Under the pieces are notes generated by a model, which searched no databases, had not been told where the DNA came from, and saw only the letters and a program-made list of their open reading frames with translations. The position numbers and the translations under genes were made by a program. 64,000 bases of DNA, from positions 15,714 through 79,713 of the forward strand of contig CAYLSB010000012.1 of NCBI GenBank assembly GCA_964386005.1. Reading direction: 5' to 3'. This stretch comes from FEN-1350 sp964386005 (lineage in GTDB: Bacteria; Planctomycetota; Phycisphaerae; Sedimentisphaerales; Anaerohalosphaeraceae). Shown here piece after piece: positions 53,954 to 62,375 of the stretch (the stretch's first letter is position 1; the number at the start of each line of letters is the position of its first letter).

Positions 53954-53977
53954 ATGGGAGACACGAAGGAGCAGTTT

Positions 53978-56824
53978 ATGGAGCGGGTATCGGGTACACA
54001 AAGGGTGACGGAGCATCAGTGGGATTTTCGGGGGATGGCCGCGGGAGTTTTGCTCTTATGTGGTCTGTTTTCAGCTTTTATTTATGCCGAATCACCAAAT
54101 CATGAACCCTACGAATCGATTCCCCCACCCGGCGAGAAGGGGCAATATCTGGACTTTGATCCGAATGATTATCAATTTCTGATCTATGATACGCAGGGAG
54201 ATCAGAGTTCGATTCTGGATGCGATGGGGCGGCTTGGCATTTCCTGTGCTGTCCGCGATAAGGACGATTCGGTAACCCTCGACGACCTGGCAAACTATGA
54301 CATTCTGATTGTCGGCTGGAATGAGGGCGGACAGATGGGCGGGTTGAATGCAAGCGTTCTGGGGGCGGGGATCACGGGGCGAATCGTGTTGACGGGCCAC
54401 GACGCGGACTATCACACGGCCTCCGGAGAAAGCGAACAGCCGGCGGCGGAGCGGTTTTTTTCGCAGGCGATCAATTATGTTCTGAAAGACGAGGGGACCG
54501 GATTGCTGGCGATGGGCGATCCGAGCGCCGGGTTTTCCTGGTTGCCCGCGGCGTGGGGAATCACCGCCAATCAAGACACCGGTGAAATTATAAAGGCCTT
54601 CACTCCGGAAGGCGATTACAGCGGGATCTTCGAGGGGCTTACGCCGGGGGCGATGAGCCATTGGGACTTGTCGTATCACAATTGGTTCAGCGGATGGGGG
54701 GAGTATTTCGCTCCGCTGGAGATGGGCGGCGAGAACGGCGACAAGGCGATCACGATCGGCCGTGCGCGGCAGTTCGGGTTTCACCTGGAAAAGGACGACG
54801 GGGTCGAGGAAACCGAAAGCGTTCTGCCGACCGACGAGATCACCTATACGATCCGGTTTTATTCGCTGACGGATGTCGATGATGTGTATATTGTCGACAC
54901 GTTGAGTCCGGCGGTGGACTATGACGGATTCGACTGGCAGACGATGACGTATGATCCGAACTATAATCCGAACACGCATACGTACACGTGGCATATCGAA
55001 CATTTGGACGCGTACGATCCGAACGAGCCGGTGGACCCGAACGAGGTGTTGACGCTGACGGTGACGGTGAACCACACGGCCGATCCGATGGGGGTGATTC
55101 TCAACCAGGTGGAGGCGGCCGGGCCGGTGTATGCGTATGCCGAGGTCCTAACGCCGGTGGGCTGTTTCGGCGGGGATGTGATCTACGTCGATGGATCGAA
55201 ACCGGCGGGCGGCAACGGAACCGGCTGGACGATGGCGTACCGCGATTTGCAGGATGCTCTGGCTCGCGCCCGGATCGGCTGCGGCGACGAGATTTGGATT
55301 GCCAAGGGAACGTATAAGCCGGGAACGGCGTATAACAGTACCTTTGAGATTCCGGATAATGTCAGTGTGTATGGCGGCTTTGCGGGAAATGAGACCTCAT
55401 TGGAAGAACGAAACTGGACGATCAATCAGACGATTTTGTCGGGATATATCGGTAAGGATGAGTTTCAAAACGATCTGCGAAACCAAACTGTCGTAACGAT
55501 GGGGAATATTTCTCTGCTGGATGGGGTGACTGTGCGAGAAGGAGCATATCCAGGACGAGGCATATTGGGGCAGAATGTGGATTTTACCATAGATAATTGT
55601 ATCATCGAAGATAACCTTCAGTTTGGAATACAATCTGAAAATAGTAACGCAACTATCAAATGGAGCAATATTCAGAACAATGGATTTGATGGGATATACC
55701 ATCTTGGTATAGGAAAAATAATATCCATTGAGAATTGTCGGGTATTCGATAATGGGCAAAACGGAATTCAATCCTATTATTCAACACCTTCTATTCTCAA
55801 CTGCATAATATACCGAAATGGTACAATGGGAACTTCCTTTTATGGTATCTATCTGAACCAGCCATCCGCTGTACCTACGATTCGTAACAATACGATTGTT
55901 GACAATCAGAATGAAGGGATTCGATCTGTCGGGACAACCTATCCGCTGGTTCAGAATTGTATTCTCTATGCCAATCATGCCGATGGCGGGTACGTGGATT
56001 ACAGCGGCTTTTGGACGACGCAGAATTGCTGCCTGACGGATGCCAACGATCTGCAGAGAACGGCGACTCCCACAGGCAGTAATGGAAACCTTCGGGGTAA
56101 TCCGGTATTCGCCTACTCGGATATATCCCTCGGAAACTTCCACCTTTCCTATACTTCACCCTGCAAGAATGCAGGGAGCAATACGGGCGTTGGAATCGAT
56201 GAAACCGATATGGATCAGGATGAACGGATTCTCGATTCAACGGTTGAAATCGGCGCCGACGAAGTCGCCTGCGAAGATGTTTCCCATCCGTTGGACTATA
56301 ATGCCGACGGAATCGTCAACTATGGCGAGTTTGAGTTGTTCTCGCGGGCATGGCTGACCCACGATCCAAATGATCCGCAGATGCCTCCAGGAATCGATCC
56401 GAACGATTTTGTTCACTGGAATCCTCAGTGCGATCTGGATCTGGATTATGACGTCGATCTGGAGGATATTGTTATTTTTGCGGATTATCAAAATGGCTTC
56501 TGGCTTTGGGTGGCTTGCTGGAAACAAAGCGACATCCAGATGATAATGGAAAGTATGTCGGTTTTACAAGCCAATGAATCATTAACGGCCAGATCGGCAG
56601 AACTTCAGACAGATTCATTAATCACATTTGATCCTCTCTTTTCTCAGGATATTTTCTTGTCGAAACGCGACCCCCTAATTGAAAAGGCGAATGTCCGTTT
56701 GATCATCGAAGACCTTGATCTTTCGATTCAGAAAGGTCATGAAAACCAGGAAGGAATCCTTGAAATCATGGCATATCTTGATCAAATGTTGTTGGAGTTG
56801 GATTCTACAGTTCTCAAAGAATAA
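53978..56824 (+). CDS. Large secreted protein: amidotransferase-like fold, DUF11, beta-helix and dockerin
   Basis: I start at 53978 (948 residues) because AAGGAG is 6 nt upstream; two earlier in-frame ATGs lack usable sites. A signal peptide (AAGVLLLCGLFSAFIYA) is followed by a flavodoxin/GATase1-like domain (FLIYDTQGDQSSILDAMGRL, YDILIVGWNEGGQMGG), a DUF11-like domain (YIVDTLSPAVDYDGF, LTVTVNHTADPMGVIL), a beta-helix opened by VIYVDGSKPAGGNGTGW, and a dockerin pair (DYNADGIVNYGEFELF and DLDLDYDVDLEDIVIF). The last 110 residues are a helical tail without recognised domain. It is probably a surface protein for glycan attachment. The first dockerin half has Asp/Asn at the Ca positions. Confidence 0.75.
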   Translation: MERVSGTQRVTEHQWDFRGMAAGVLLLCGLFSAFIYAESPNHEPYESIPPPGEKGQYLDFDPNDYQFLIYDTQGDQSSILDAMGRLGISCAVRDKDDSVTLDDLANYDILIVGWNEGGQMGGLNASVLGAGITGRIVLTGHDADYHTASGESEQPAAERFFSQAINYVLKDEGTGLLAMGDPSAGFSWLPAAWGITANQDTGEIIKAFTPEGDYSGIFEGLTPGAMSHWDLSYHNWFSGWGEYFAPLEMGGENGDKAITIGRARQFGFHLEKDDGVEETESVLPTDEITYTIRFYSLTDVDDVYIVDTLSPAVDYDGFDWQTMTYDPNYNPNTHTYTWHIEHLDAYDPNEPVDPNEVLTLTVTVNHTADPMGVILNQVEAAGPVYAYAEVLTPVGCFGGDVIYVDGSKPAGGNGTGWTMAYRDLQDALARARIGCGDEIWIAKGTYKPGTAYNSTFEIPDNVSVYGGFAGNETSLEERNWTINQTILSGYIGKDEFQNDLRNQTVVTMGNISLLDGVTVREGAYPGRGILGQNVDFTIDNCIIEDNLQFGIQSENSNATIKWSNIQNNGFDGIYHLGIGKIISIENCRVFDNGQNGIQSYYSTPSILNCIIYRNGTMGTSFYGIYLNQPSAVPTIRNNTIVDNQNEGIRSVGTTYPLVQNCILYANHADGGYVDYSGFWTTQNCCLTDANDLQRTATPTGSNGNLRGNPVFAYSDISLGNFHLSYTSPCKNAGSNTGVGIDETDMDQDERILDSTVEIGADEVACEDVSHPLDYNADGIVNYGEFELFSRAWLTHDPNDPQMPPGIDPNDFVHWNPQCDLDLDYDVDLEDIVIFADYQNGFWLWVACWKQSDIQMIMESMSVLQANESLTARSAELQTDSLITFDPLFSQDIFLSKRDPLIEKANVRLIIEDLDLSIQKGHENQEGILEIMAYLDQMLLELDSTVLKE

Positions 56825-56830
56825 CATTCC

Positions 56831-56867
56831 ATTCTATCTATATCCGCTTGTCAATGAACGATAGAAT
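56831..56867 (+). repeat. Inverted repeat upstream of the PEP-CTERM gene
   Basis: ATTCTATC (56831-56838) pairs with GATAGAAT (56860-56867) across 21 nt, 7 bp after the preceding stop. There is no T-run, so it may be a leader structure or protein-binding site. Confidence 0.4.
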
Positions 56868-56888
56868 AATAGATGGAGTGGTACGGCG

Positions 56889-57503
56889 ATGAATAAGTTA
56901 GTGATAGTAATAATCTTAAGTTTCAGTTCAATTGGTTTCGGCGGTTATGACTATATCATCACTGAAGGAAATTTTATTGGATTAACCCTTCAGGATCAAC
57001 AGACCCTTCTTATGACCGGAGGAGAGGGTGATATATTAAATTTAGATGATTACAGTTATGCAAAGATTCTTGGGACGTCTCCATATAGCGAATATCCGAC
57101 TGGAGGAATTCGCCAAGTTAATCTAATGGGTTACAGTCGATTGGATTTTTATGGCGGGGATGTGTTCGGTCTGCATATTGGCACCTATAGCAGTGTTGCC
57201 ATTTACGGCGGAAATTTTCATGAGATTGGAAGTGCCCAGTCTGCCTGGAAGTACGAGGGTCAGCCACCGGTTCTGGTGCCGAATCCTCATATCGAAATGT
57301 TCATTCGGGATTGGGATTTTGATGAACTGACAAAACAACTGACCGGTACTTGGGGCGATTTCAGCACGTTCGATATCAAGCTGATCGACGTGCAGGGTTA
57401 CTCGCCGACCATCGAAAACATCAAATTCACGATCATTCCTGAACCGTTGTCGCTGATGCTGTTGGCCTTGGGGGGATTAATAATTCGACGAAATCGATTG
57501 TAA
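56889..57503 (+). CDS. PEP-CTERM sorting-domain protein
   Basis: A 204-residue protein with a signal peptide (KLVIVIILSFSSIGFG) and a C-terminal PEP-CTERM tripartite signal: IPEP, a hydrophobic helix LSLMLLALGGLII, and RRNRL. The mature part is beta-rich (YDYIITEGNFIGLTL, SRLDFYGGDVFGLHIG, VAIYGGNFHEIG) with no recognised domain. Such proteins are exported, processed by an exosortase and linked to the surface or matrix; no exosortase is in this window. The stop codon is followed in the same frame by an orphan dockerin tail. Confidence 0.88.
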   Translation: MNKLVIVIILSFSSIGFGGYDYIITEGNFIGLTLQDQQTLLMTGGEGDILNLDDYSYAKILGTSPYSEYPTGGIRQVNLMGYSRLDFYGGDVFGLHIGTYSSVAIYGGNFHEIGSAQSAWKYEGQPPVLVPNPHIEMFIRDWDFDELTKQLTGTWGDFSTFDIKLIDVQGYSPTIENIKFTIIPEPLSLMLLALGGLIIRRNRL

Positions 57504-57566
57504 AGCAATCGTAAAGTTGACCTGATGGATTTGATGGTCCTGTCCGCGCACTGGCTGCAGGAATAA
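57504..57566 (+). pseudogene. Orphan C-terminal half of a dockerin
   Basis: Directly after the PEP-CTERM stop and in the same frame, codons read SNRKVDLMDLMVLSAHWLQE and then TAA. The pattern xNxKVDLxDLxxLxxxWL is the second dockerin half found at the ends of the other secreted proteins here (compare DLVILSRSWL). There is no start codon or upstream half, so it is a remnant left by deletion or replacement of a dockerin-tailed gene. Confidence 0.6.
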
Positions 57567-57572
57567 TGGCAG

Positions 57573-57591
57573 GGGCACACGGCGTGTGCCC
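57573..57591 (+). repeat. Hairpin element GGGCACAC/GTGTGCCC
   Basis: An 8-bp perfect stem with a 3-nt loop; GCAGGGGC overlapping its left side can alternatively pair with GCCCCTGC at 57604-57611. Part of a repeat cluster downstream of the PEP-CTERM gene. Confidence 0.55.
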
Positions 57592-57614
57592 AATCGGCCG
57601 TCCGCCCCTGCAAA

Positions 57615-57643
57615 TCTGGATTCCCGCCCTCGCGGGAATGACA
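57615..57643. repeat. REP-like hairpin repeat, copy 1
   Basis: ATTCCCGC and GCGGGAAT form an 8-bp stem within a 29-bp unit beginning TCTGG and ending ATGACA. A second copy at 57797-57825 differs in a single loop base. Such GATTCCCGC hairpins are dispersed in many bacterial genomes. Confidence 0.75.
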
Positions 57644-57740
57644 CAAACGGTATTTGCCATGCACCCTACGACATCCACCTCATCCCGACACCACCTCGTG
57701 ACTCGGTGCCACCTGTCGTGCACTGACTCAAATAGAAGTA

Positions 57741-57761
57741 GCTCAAGCGTCTCGCTTGAGC
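57741..57761. repeat. Hairpin GCTCAAGCG/CGCTTGAGC
   Basis: A 9-bp perfect stem with a 3-nt loop between the two REP-like copies. It has no T-run next to it. Confidence 0.6.
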
Positions 57762-57796
57762 ATTCGATTGATCACACCAGGGACGGTTGTGCTACC

Positions 57797-57825
57797 TCTG
57801 GATTCCCGCCTTCGCGGGAATGACA
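57797..57825. repeat. REP-like hairpin repeat, copy 2
   Basis: Same orientation and sequence as copy 1 (57615-57643) with one loop substitution; the spacing between copies is 153 bp. The remaining 479-bp gap between the PEP-CTERM and GLUG genes holds no other recognisable element besides the promoter at 57902. Confidence 0.75.
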
Positions 57826-57901
57826 ACGGGGTTTGTGTCATTCTGTTAGAGTCTCTTAATCAATTTGGAAACATACGCCCTGGGATTGCCCTCGAAAAAA
57901 C

Positions 57902-57930
57902 TTGACTTCATGCGATCAATATTCTATAAT
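57902..57930 (+). promoter_or_regulatory. Sigma-70 promoter of the GLUG/dockerin gene
   Basis: TTGACT (57902-57907) and perfect TATAAT (57925-57930) are 17 bp apart, giving a leader of about 46 nt to the ATG at 57983. Confidence 0.82.
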
Positions 57931-57982
57931 AATTATCCTGTTGAGGGTGTATAGTTTCATTTTTCGATCGGAGACTTCGGTG

Positions 57983-59278
57983 ATGAAAACATTGGCTTGT
58001 TTATGGGTGGGGGTATTTTGCGTTTGTTCATCCAATCTCTATGCGGCGAATTATGGCGGCGGCAACGGGACAGCGGAAACTCCCTATCGGATTACATCAA
58101 AGGCGGATTTACTGGCGTTGGCTGCCGATACGGAAAACTACGATAAGCGCTTCGTTCTCACGGCGAATATTGACCTTGCGGGGGAAATATTTTCCACGGC
58201 CGTTATTGCGCCGGACACGGACGTGACGGATGGCTTTCAGGGAACGCCCTTTACAGGAGTGTTTGACGGGTCCGGGCACATCATTGATCATTTGACCATT
58301 GTTGCCAGCGGGAGCTTTATTGGATTGTTTGGAGAAATCCGATCCGGAGGACAGATCAAGAATCTGAACTTGAACAATGTCGATATTCAAAGTGGAGGAT
58401 ATTATGTCGGCGGTCTGATTGCACATCTCTATGATGGTACCCTCCATTTCTGTTCCGTGACAGGTTCGGTCAACGGTATGGGCTTCATCGGCGGATTGGT
58501 CGGGTCGAGTTTTTTTGGCTCTATCGATTCCTGTCATGCAGAGTGTTCTGTAAACGGACGGAGCTCTCATGTTGGCGGGCTGATCGGATCCAATTACGAT
58601 GGCAATCTCTTTTCCTGCTCTGCCGCGGGGGCTACATTTGGAAACGGCACTTATGTCGGCGGATTGGCGGGAAGAAATGACAGCACGATTACCTCCTGCT
58701 ATGCCACAGGAGCCGTCGTTGGGAACTATTATTTTGTCGGCGGACTGGTCGGTGCAAATTGGGGGTTGATTGATTCCTGTTACGCGACGGGTTCCGCGAA
58801 CGGAATGGGTTATGTTGGCGGACTTGTTGGAGGAGTGGATTATGGTACCCATGCCGCGACCCGTTCTTGTTTCTGGGATCTGGAAACCAGCGGAGTCAGC
58901 GACGGCGTCGGTGACATAGATCCGGATCCGGCCAGCGTAATGGGCAAGACCACGGCCGAAATAAAGACGCTATCAACATTCACCTCTGCCGGCTGGGATT
59001 TTGTCGGCGAATCGGTCAACGGAACGGCCGATGTGTGGCGGATGTGTGTCGATGGCGCGGACTATCCGCGGTTGGCGTGGGAGTTTGCACAAGGCGGCGA
59101 CTTTGATTGCCCCAACGGCGTTGCGATTGACGACCTGCTGTATCTGGCCGCCCGCTGGCTGGCCATAACGCCTGAAACCATCGGAGCATCGGACGCAAAT
59201 TTTGACGATAAAACCGACCTGTCCGACCTGGTGATCCTGAGCCGATCGTGGCTCACTGGCATGACAAACATGCCGTAA
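57983..59278 (+). CDS. Secreted GLUG-repeat protein with C-terminal dockerin
   Basis: The ATG at 57983 (431 residues) has GGAGA about 9 nt upstream. A signal peptide (LACLWVGVFCVCSSNLYA) precedes GGGNGTAETPYRI and at least five GLUG-type repeats of about 28 residues, each like VGGLIGS...SCYATG, from about residue 150 to 290. The end contains dockerin-like halves (DCPNGVAIDDLLYLAARWL and DANFDDKTDLSDLVILSRSWL). GLUG repeats occur in surface adhesins and IgA-peptidase-like proteins. A role in surface attachment is plausible; no enzyme domain is visible. Confidence 0.85.
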   Translation: MKTLACLWVGVFCVCSSNLYAANYGGGNGTAETPYRITSKADLLALAADTENYDKRFVLTANIDLAGEIFSTAVIAPDTDVTDGFQGTPFTGVFDGSGHIIDHLTIVASGSFIGLFGEIRSGGQIKNLNLNNVDIQSGGYYVGGLIAHLYDGTLHFCSVTGSVNGMGFIGGLVGSSFFGSIDSCHAECSVNGRSSHVGGLIGSNYDGNLFSCSAAGATFGNGTYVGGLAGRNDSTITSCYATGAVVGNYYFVGGLVGANWGLIDSCYATGSANGMGYVGGLVGGVDYGTHAATRSCFWDLETSGVSDGVGDIDPDPASVMGKTTAEIKTLSTFTSAGWDFVGESVNGTADVWRMCVDGADYPRLAWEFAQGGDFDCPNGVAIDDLLYLAARWLAITPETIGASDANFDDKTDLSDLVILSRSWLTGMTNMP

Positions 59279-59316
59279 AATCCCCCCGTGCCGGATTACA
59301 CCGCTATCATCCGGAG

Positions 59317-59499
59317 TCATTCGACGACAATCGCCTCGACGGGACACTCATCCGCCGCCTGCTGGACGAGGTCTTCCAGTTCCGCGGGAACTTCCTCTTT
59401 GACGGCCTGGGCGATCTCCTCGCCCATCTGAAACACGTCCGGACAGGTATCCACACACAAACCACAGGCCGTACAATTGTCTTCGACTCGAGCTTTCAT
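59317..59499 (-). CDS. Small 4Fe-4S ferredoxin
   Basis: The ATG at 59499 gives 60 residues with AAGGGA upstream. Three Cys in CTACGLCVDTCPD and a fourth in DECPVEAI hold a single 4Fe-4S cluster, in the pattern of Thermotoga/Fer4_13-type ferredoxins; the middle of the protein replaces the second cluster by an acidic helix. It is a cytoplasmic electron carrier. The partner is not evident from neighbours, and the SRP RNA gene is on the other strand just downstream of the dockerin gene. Confidence 0.92.
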   Translation of the reverse strand: MKARVEDNCTACGLCVDTCPDVFQMGEEIAQAVKEEVPAELEDLVQQAADECPVEAIVVE

Positions 59500-59603
59500 C
59501 GGATTTCGTCCCTTCCCATCTCCCAGAGTATTTGATTTTGACGGCATGATTATAACCGAAAACCTCGCGAAGAAAAACTTTTTCTGGATTTTTTATCCGT
59601 TCG

Positions 59604-59612
59604 TGATATACT
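59604..59612 (+). promoter_or_regulatory. Extended -10 promoter candidate for the SRP RNA gene
   Basis: TGATATACT contains TATACT (59607-59612) with the TG of an extended -10. No good -35 is visible. The start near 59619 would give a precursor about 45 nt longer than the mature RNA at its 5' end. Confidence 0.5.
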
Positions 59613-59662
59613 GGCCAGCCGTCGAGCGGATCCTGTATCCGGATCGTTTCGGCGAAATTCAT

Positions 59663-59762
59663 GGGGTCGGGTCCCATGCAAACGATGCGCGTGAACCTGG
59701 TCAGGCGGGGAACCGTGCAGCCATAAGCGATTGCGTTGTTGTGCCGTGGCAAACCCGACCGC
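59663..59762 (+). ncRNA. ffs: Signal recognition particle RNA (4.5S type)
   Basis: A small bacterial SRP RNA of about 100 nt. The end helix GGTCGGGT (59665-59672) pairs with ACCCGACC (59753-59760). At the tip is helix 8: GGTCAGG, then CGG-GGAA-CCG with a GGAA tetraloop, then TGCAGCC, which are the conserved Ffh-binding internal loop and tetraloop. A T-run at 59763-59769 ends the transcript. The location directly before dnaX and recR is usual. Ends are approximate. It works with the Ffh GTPase to target nascent membrane proteins. Confidence 0.92.
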
Positions 59763-59819
59763 TTTTTTTGATGGTACCGGGACAGGGTCCCGAGCGAGAT
59801 TCTCTTCTGTTGGCAGAAA

Positions 59820-61640
59820 ATGTCCTATACCGTACTGGCAAGACGTTATCGTTCGCAGACCTTTGACGATGTCGTGGGGCAGCAGGCGGTCGCGCAAACG
59901 CTTCGAAACGCGATTGTCGCCGGCCGTGTAGCCCATGCCTACCTTTTCACGGGCACTCGCGGCGTCGGAAAAACCACGATGGCACGATTGCTTGCCAAGG
60001 CCCTCAATTGCCTTAAGTCCGACGGCCCCACCGTGACACCTTGTTGCGCCTGCGACAGTTGCGTGGCCATCAATAACGGCGACGACATTGATGTCATCGA
60101 GATCGATGGGGCATCCAACAACAGCGTCGAGAACATCCGCGATCTGCGGCAGAACGCGATCTATCGCCCCGCCCGGGCTCGATTCAAGATTTATATTATT
60201 GACGAAGTCCACATGCTGAGTACCAGCGCGTTCAATGCACTGCTCAAAATTCTCGAGGAACCTCCGGACCACGTCAAGTTTATCTTCGCCACCACGGAAG
60301 TCCATAAGGTCCTTCCGACCATCCAGTCCCGGTGTCAGCGGTTCGACTTTCGCGCCATCTCCCCGTCGGAGATATCCGAACAACTCGGACGAATCCTCAA
60401 AAAGGAAAAAATCGCCTTCGAAAAAGATCTCCTCCTGCCTCTGGCGCGCCTGGCCAACGGCTCGATGCGCGATGGTTTGAGCGTTCTGGACCAGTTAATC
60501 AGCGCCGGAACCGACAAGCTCACCGTCGAACTGCTCGACCAGACTCTGGGTCGCCCCAGTACGGAGAAGATTTTCGCTCTGGTTCAGCAAATCGGTTCGC
60601 AGGACGCCGCCGCGGTTCTTCAATCGCTCGATGAGCTGCTTGTCTCCGGCCAGACCGCGCTGGAGTTGCTCGATTCGCTCATCGATATCATGCGGGATAT
60701 CATGGTCCTCAAGGCCGTCGGCGCTCAATCGGAACTGGTGCTGGTAACCAGTCAGCAACGGCAAACGCTTGTGGCTTTGGCCGAACGGTTCGATACCCCG
60801 GCCCTGATCTATAACATTACCACCCTCGAAAAGCTGCGGTGGACCATCAAAAACAGCGAATCTCCTCGTGCCCTTCTGGAAGCGGCCATACTTCGTTTGA
60901 CCCTCAGCGAGCATTTTCTGAGCGTTCCGGCTCTTTTGAATCAACTTCAGAATCCCAATTCAACGCCGTCGACCGCGGTCGGCATAAAAAAAAACTCCCT
61001 GATTCCCGCTGATCCGTCTCCGCCATCGGTTCCGGTATCGGTTCGACAATCGAACAATATTCCGAGCGGGGCGGGTTCTGAACCTGCGGACGAATCCCCG
61101 GAACAATATTCACAGGAAACAAGTCCCGACGCCGAAACCGTCCCAACTTTTACACCGGAAGATCTTCTGACGCGCTGGCCGGAATTTTTCAATCGGCTTA
61201 ATCAGAAGGTGCCCGGTATGGCTCATTTTCTTGAACACGCAAGTCCCGTGGAGCTTCGAAACAACACCCTGGTGATGGGATTTCCCCCGTCGGCGTCGTT
61301 TACCAAAACCATGTTCGAGGGCCGTATCGCGAAATTTTCCGAAGCGATCGGCTCCTTGCTGGGTACGCCGATCCAGCTCCGATGTTCGATGATCGACGCT
61401 CCCTCGCCCGCCCGATCGAATGCCGCCGCGGAGTCTTCTTCCGGAATGGTTCCGGGCCGAATGTCCGAAGTTCTGAACGATCCTGCCGTGCGAACCCTTC
61501 TGGCCGGTCTCAATGCCAAGATCACCTCGGTCGAAACCCTTGAAGAGGATTCGACGGATTCGGCCACGGACGATTCCATCATTGCAACGCCGGACGAATC
61601 TTCGGTGAATACCTTGAACCCTTCGCTCCATGAGGACTGA
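59820..61640 (+). CDS. dnaX: DNA polymerase III subunit gamma/tau
   Basis: A 606-residue clamp-loader ATPase. The start is SYTVLARRYRSQTFDDVVGQ; Walker A is GTRGVGKTTMARLLAKAL, the zinc cluster CCACDSC, Walker B IIDEVHMLS, the SRC sensor motif QSRCQRF. A Ser/Pro-rich linker (about residues 390-440) precedes a C-terminal domain of tau type. A short gamma product by frameshifting is possible: A8 runs at the codons around 60988 (KKN) exist in the linker region, but a frameshift signal is not clear. No strong ribosome site precedes the ATG. Confidence 0.96.
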   Translation: MSYTVLARRYRSQTFDDVVGQQAVAQTLRNAIVAGRVAHAYLFTGTRGVGKTTMARLLAKALNCLKSDGPTVTPCCACDSCVAINNGDDIDVIEIDGASNNSVENIRDLRQNAIYRPARARFKIYIIDEVHMLSTSAFNALLKILEEPPDHVKFIFATTEVHKVLPTIQSRCQRFDFRAISPSEISEQLGRILKKEKIAFEKDLLLPLARLANGSMRDGLSVLDQLISAGTDKLTVELLDQTLGRPSTEKIFALVQQIGSQDAAAVLQSLDELLVSGQTALELLDSLIDIMRDIMVLKAVGAQSELVLVTSQQRQTLVALAERFDTPALIYNITTLEKLRWTIKNSESPRALLEAAILRLTLSEHFLSVPALLNQLQNPNSTPSTAVGIKKNSLIPADPSPPSVPVSVRQSNNIPSGAGSEPADESPEQYSQETSPDAETVPTFTPEDLLTRWPEFFNRLNQKVPGMAHFLEHASPVELRNNTLVMGFPPSASFTKTMFEGRIAKFSEAIGSLLGTPIQLRCSMIDAPSPARSNAAAESSSGMVPGRMSEVLNDPAVRTLLAGLNAKITSVETLEEDSTDSATDDSIIATPDESSVNTLNPSLHED

Positions 61641-61660
61641 TCCGACAGGGGAATGATCCC

Positions 61661-62263
61661 ATGAATCCCGCGTATACACAAAGTCTCAATCAGTTGATCG
61701 AACAATTCGGCAAACTGCCCGGAATCGGTCCTAAATCCGCCGAACGACTGGCGTTTCATGTCCTGAAATCCAGCCCTGAAGAGGCCATAGCCCTGGCCGG
61801 GGCGATCACCGATCTAAAACAGAAGATCCGTCAATGCAAGGTCTGCTTCAATCTGTCCGAACAAGACCTCTGTCCGATCTGCTCCGATCCCCGGCGCGAC
61901 AAATCGATCTTGTGCGTGGTCGAACAGCCCAAGGATATCATCAGCCTCGAAAAAACCGGTCTGTGTAAATGGATCTATCACGTTCTCAACGGCCACATCG
62001 CTCCCCTGGAGGGCATTGAGCCGGCGGACCTGACTGTCGAGCCGCTGATGAAACGCATTCGCGGCGGGACCATCCGTGAAGTGGTCATGGCCACCAATCC
62101 CAACGTCGAAGGCGATGGAACCGCCCTCTATATCGCCTCGCTGCTTCGCAATACGTCCGTGAAGATTACTCGGCTTGCCCGGGGGTTGCCGACCGGTTCG
62201 ACCCTGGAGTATGCCGGGGGGAATATTCTTGCCGATGCCATTCTCGGCCGGTCTTCGTTATGA
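61661..62263 (+). CDS. recR: Recombination protein RecR
   Basis: A 200-residue RecR that supports RecFOR loading of RecA at gaps. Visible parts are the helix-hairpin-helix region FGKLPGIGPKSAERLAFHVL, the Cys4 zinc motif CKVCFNL...CPICSDPRR, and the Toprim core ILCVVEQPKDI with ATNPNVEGDGTALY and ITRLARGLPTGSTLEYA. It begins 20 bp after dnaX with AGGGGA 9 nt upstream. The YbaB gene often between dnaX and recR is absent here. Confidence 0.96.
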   Translation: MNPAYTQSLNQLIEQFGKLPGIGPKSAERLAFHVLKSSPEEAIALAGAITDLKQKIRQCKVCFNLSEQDLCPICSDPRRDKSILCVVEQPKDIISLEKTGLCKWIYHVLNGHIAPLEGIEPADLTVEPLMKRIRGGTIREVVMATNPNVEGDGTALYIASLLRNTSVKITRLARGLPTGSTLEYAGGNILADAILGRSSL

Positions 62264-62375
62264 ATTTCAATCCAAGCGGTCGAAAACCAAAATATCCGCT
62301 TGATCGTTGACAGGCCATATCATTTTTTTCTCATTTCGATATAATGCCGTTGAGTTACTATGAACCTGTGAGTCG

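Noticed and set aside
53897..53977. Upstream in-frame ATGs for the large secreted protein
   Set aside because: ATG 53897 follows GGAG with no spacing and ATG 53954 follows GGAGGG with none; only 53978 has a proper spacing and gives a clean signal peptide.
58440..58850. Periodic repeat resembling an array
   Set aside because: The periodicity comes from GLUG protein repeats; there are no identical DNA repeats with variable spacers, so it is not a CRISPR array.
60980..61000. A-run in dnaX as a programmed frameshift site
   Set aside because: An A-run lies in the linker, but no ordered slippery heptamer plus stem-loop or upstream Shine-Dalgarno was clear, so I do not claim a gamma product.
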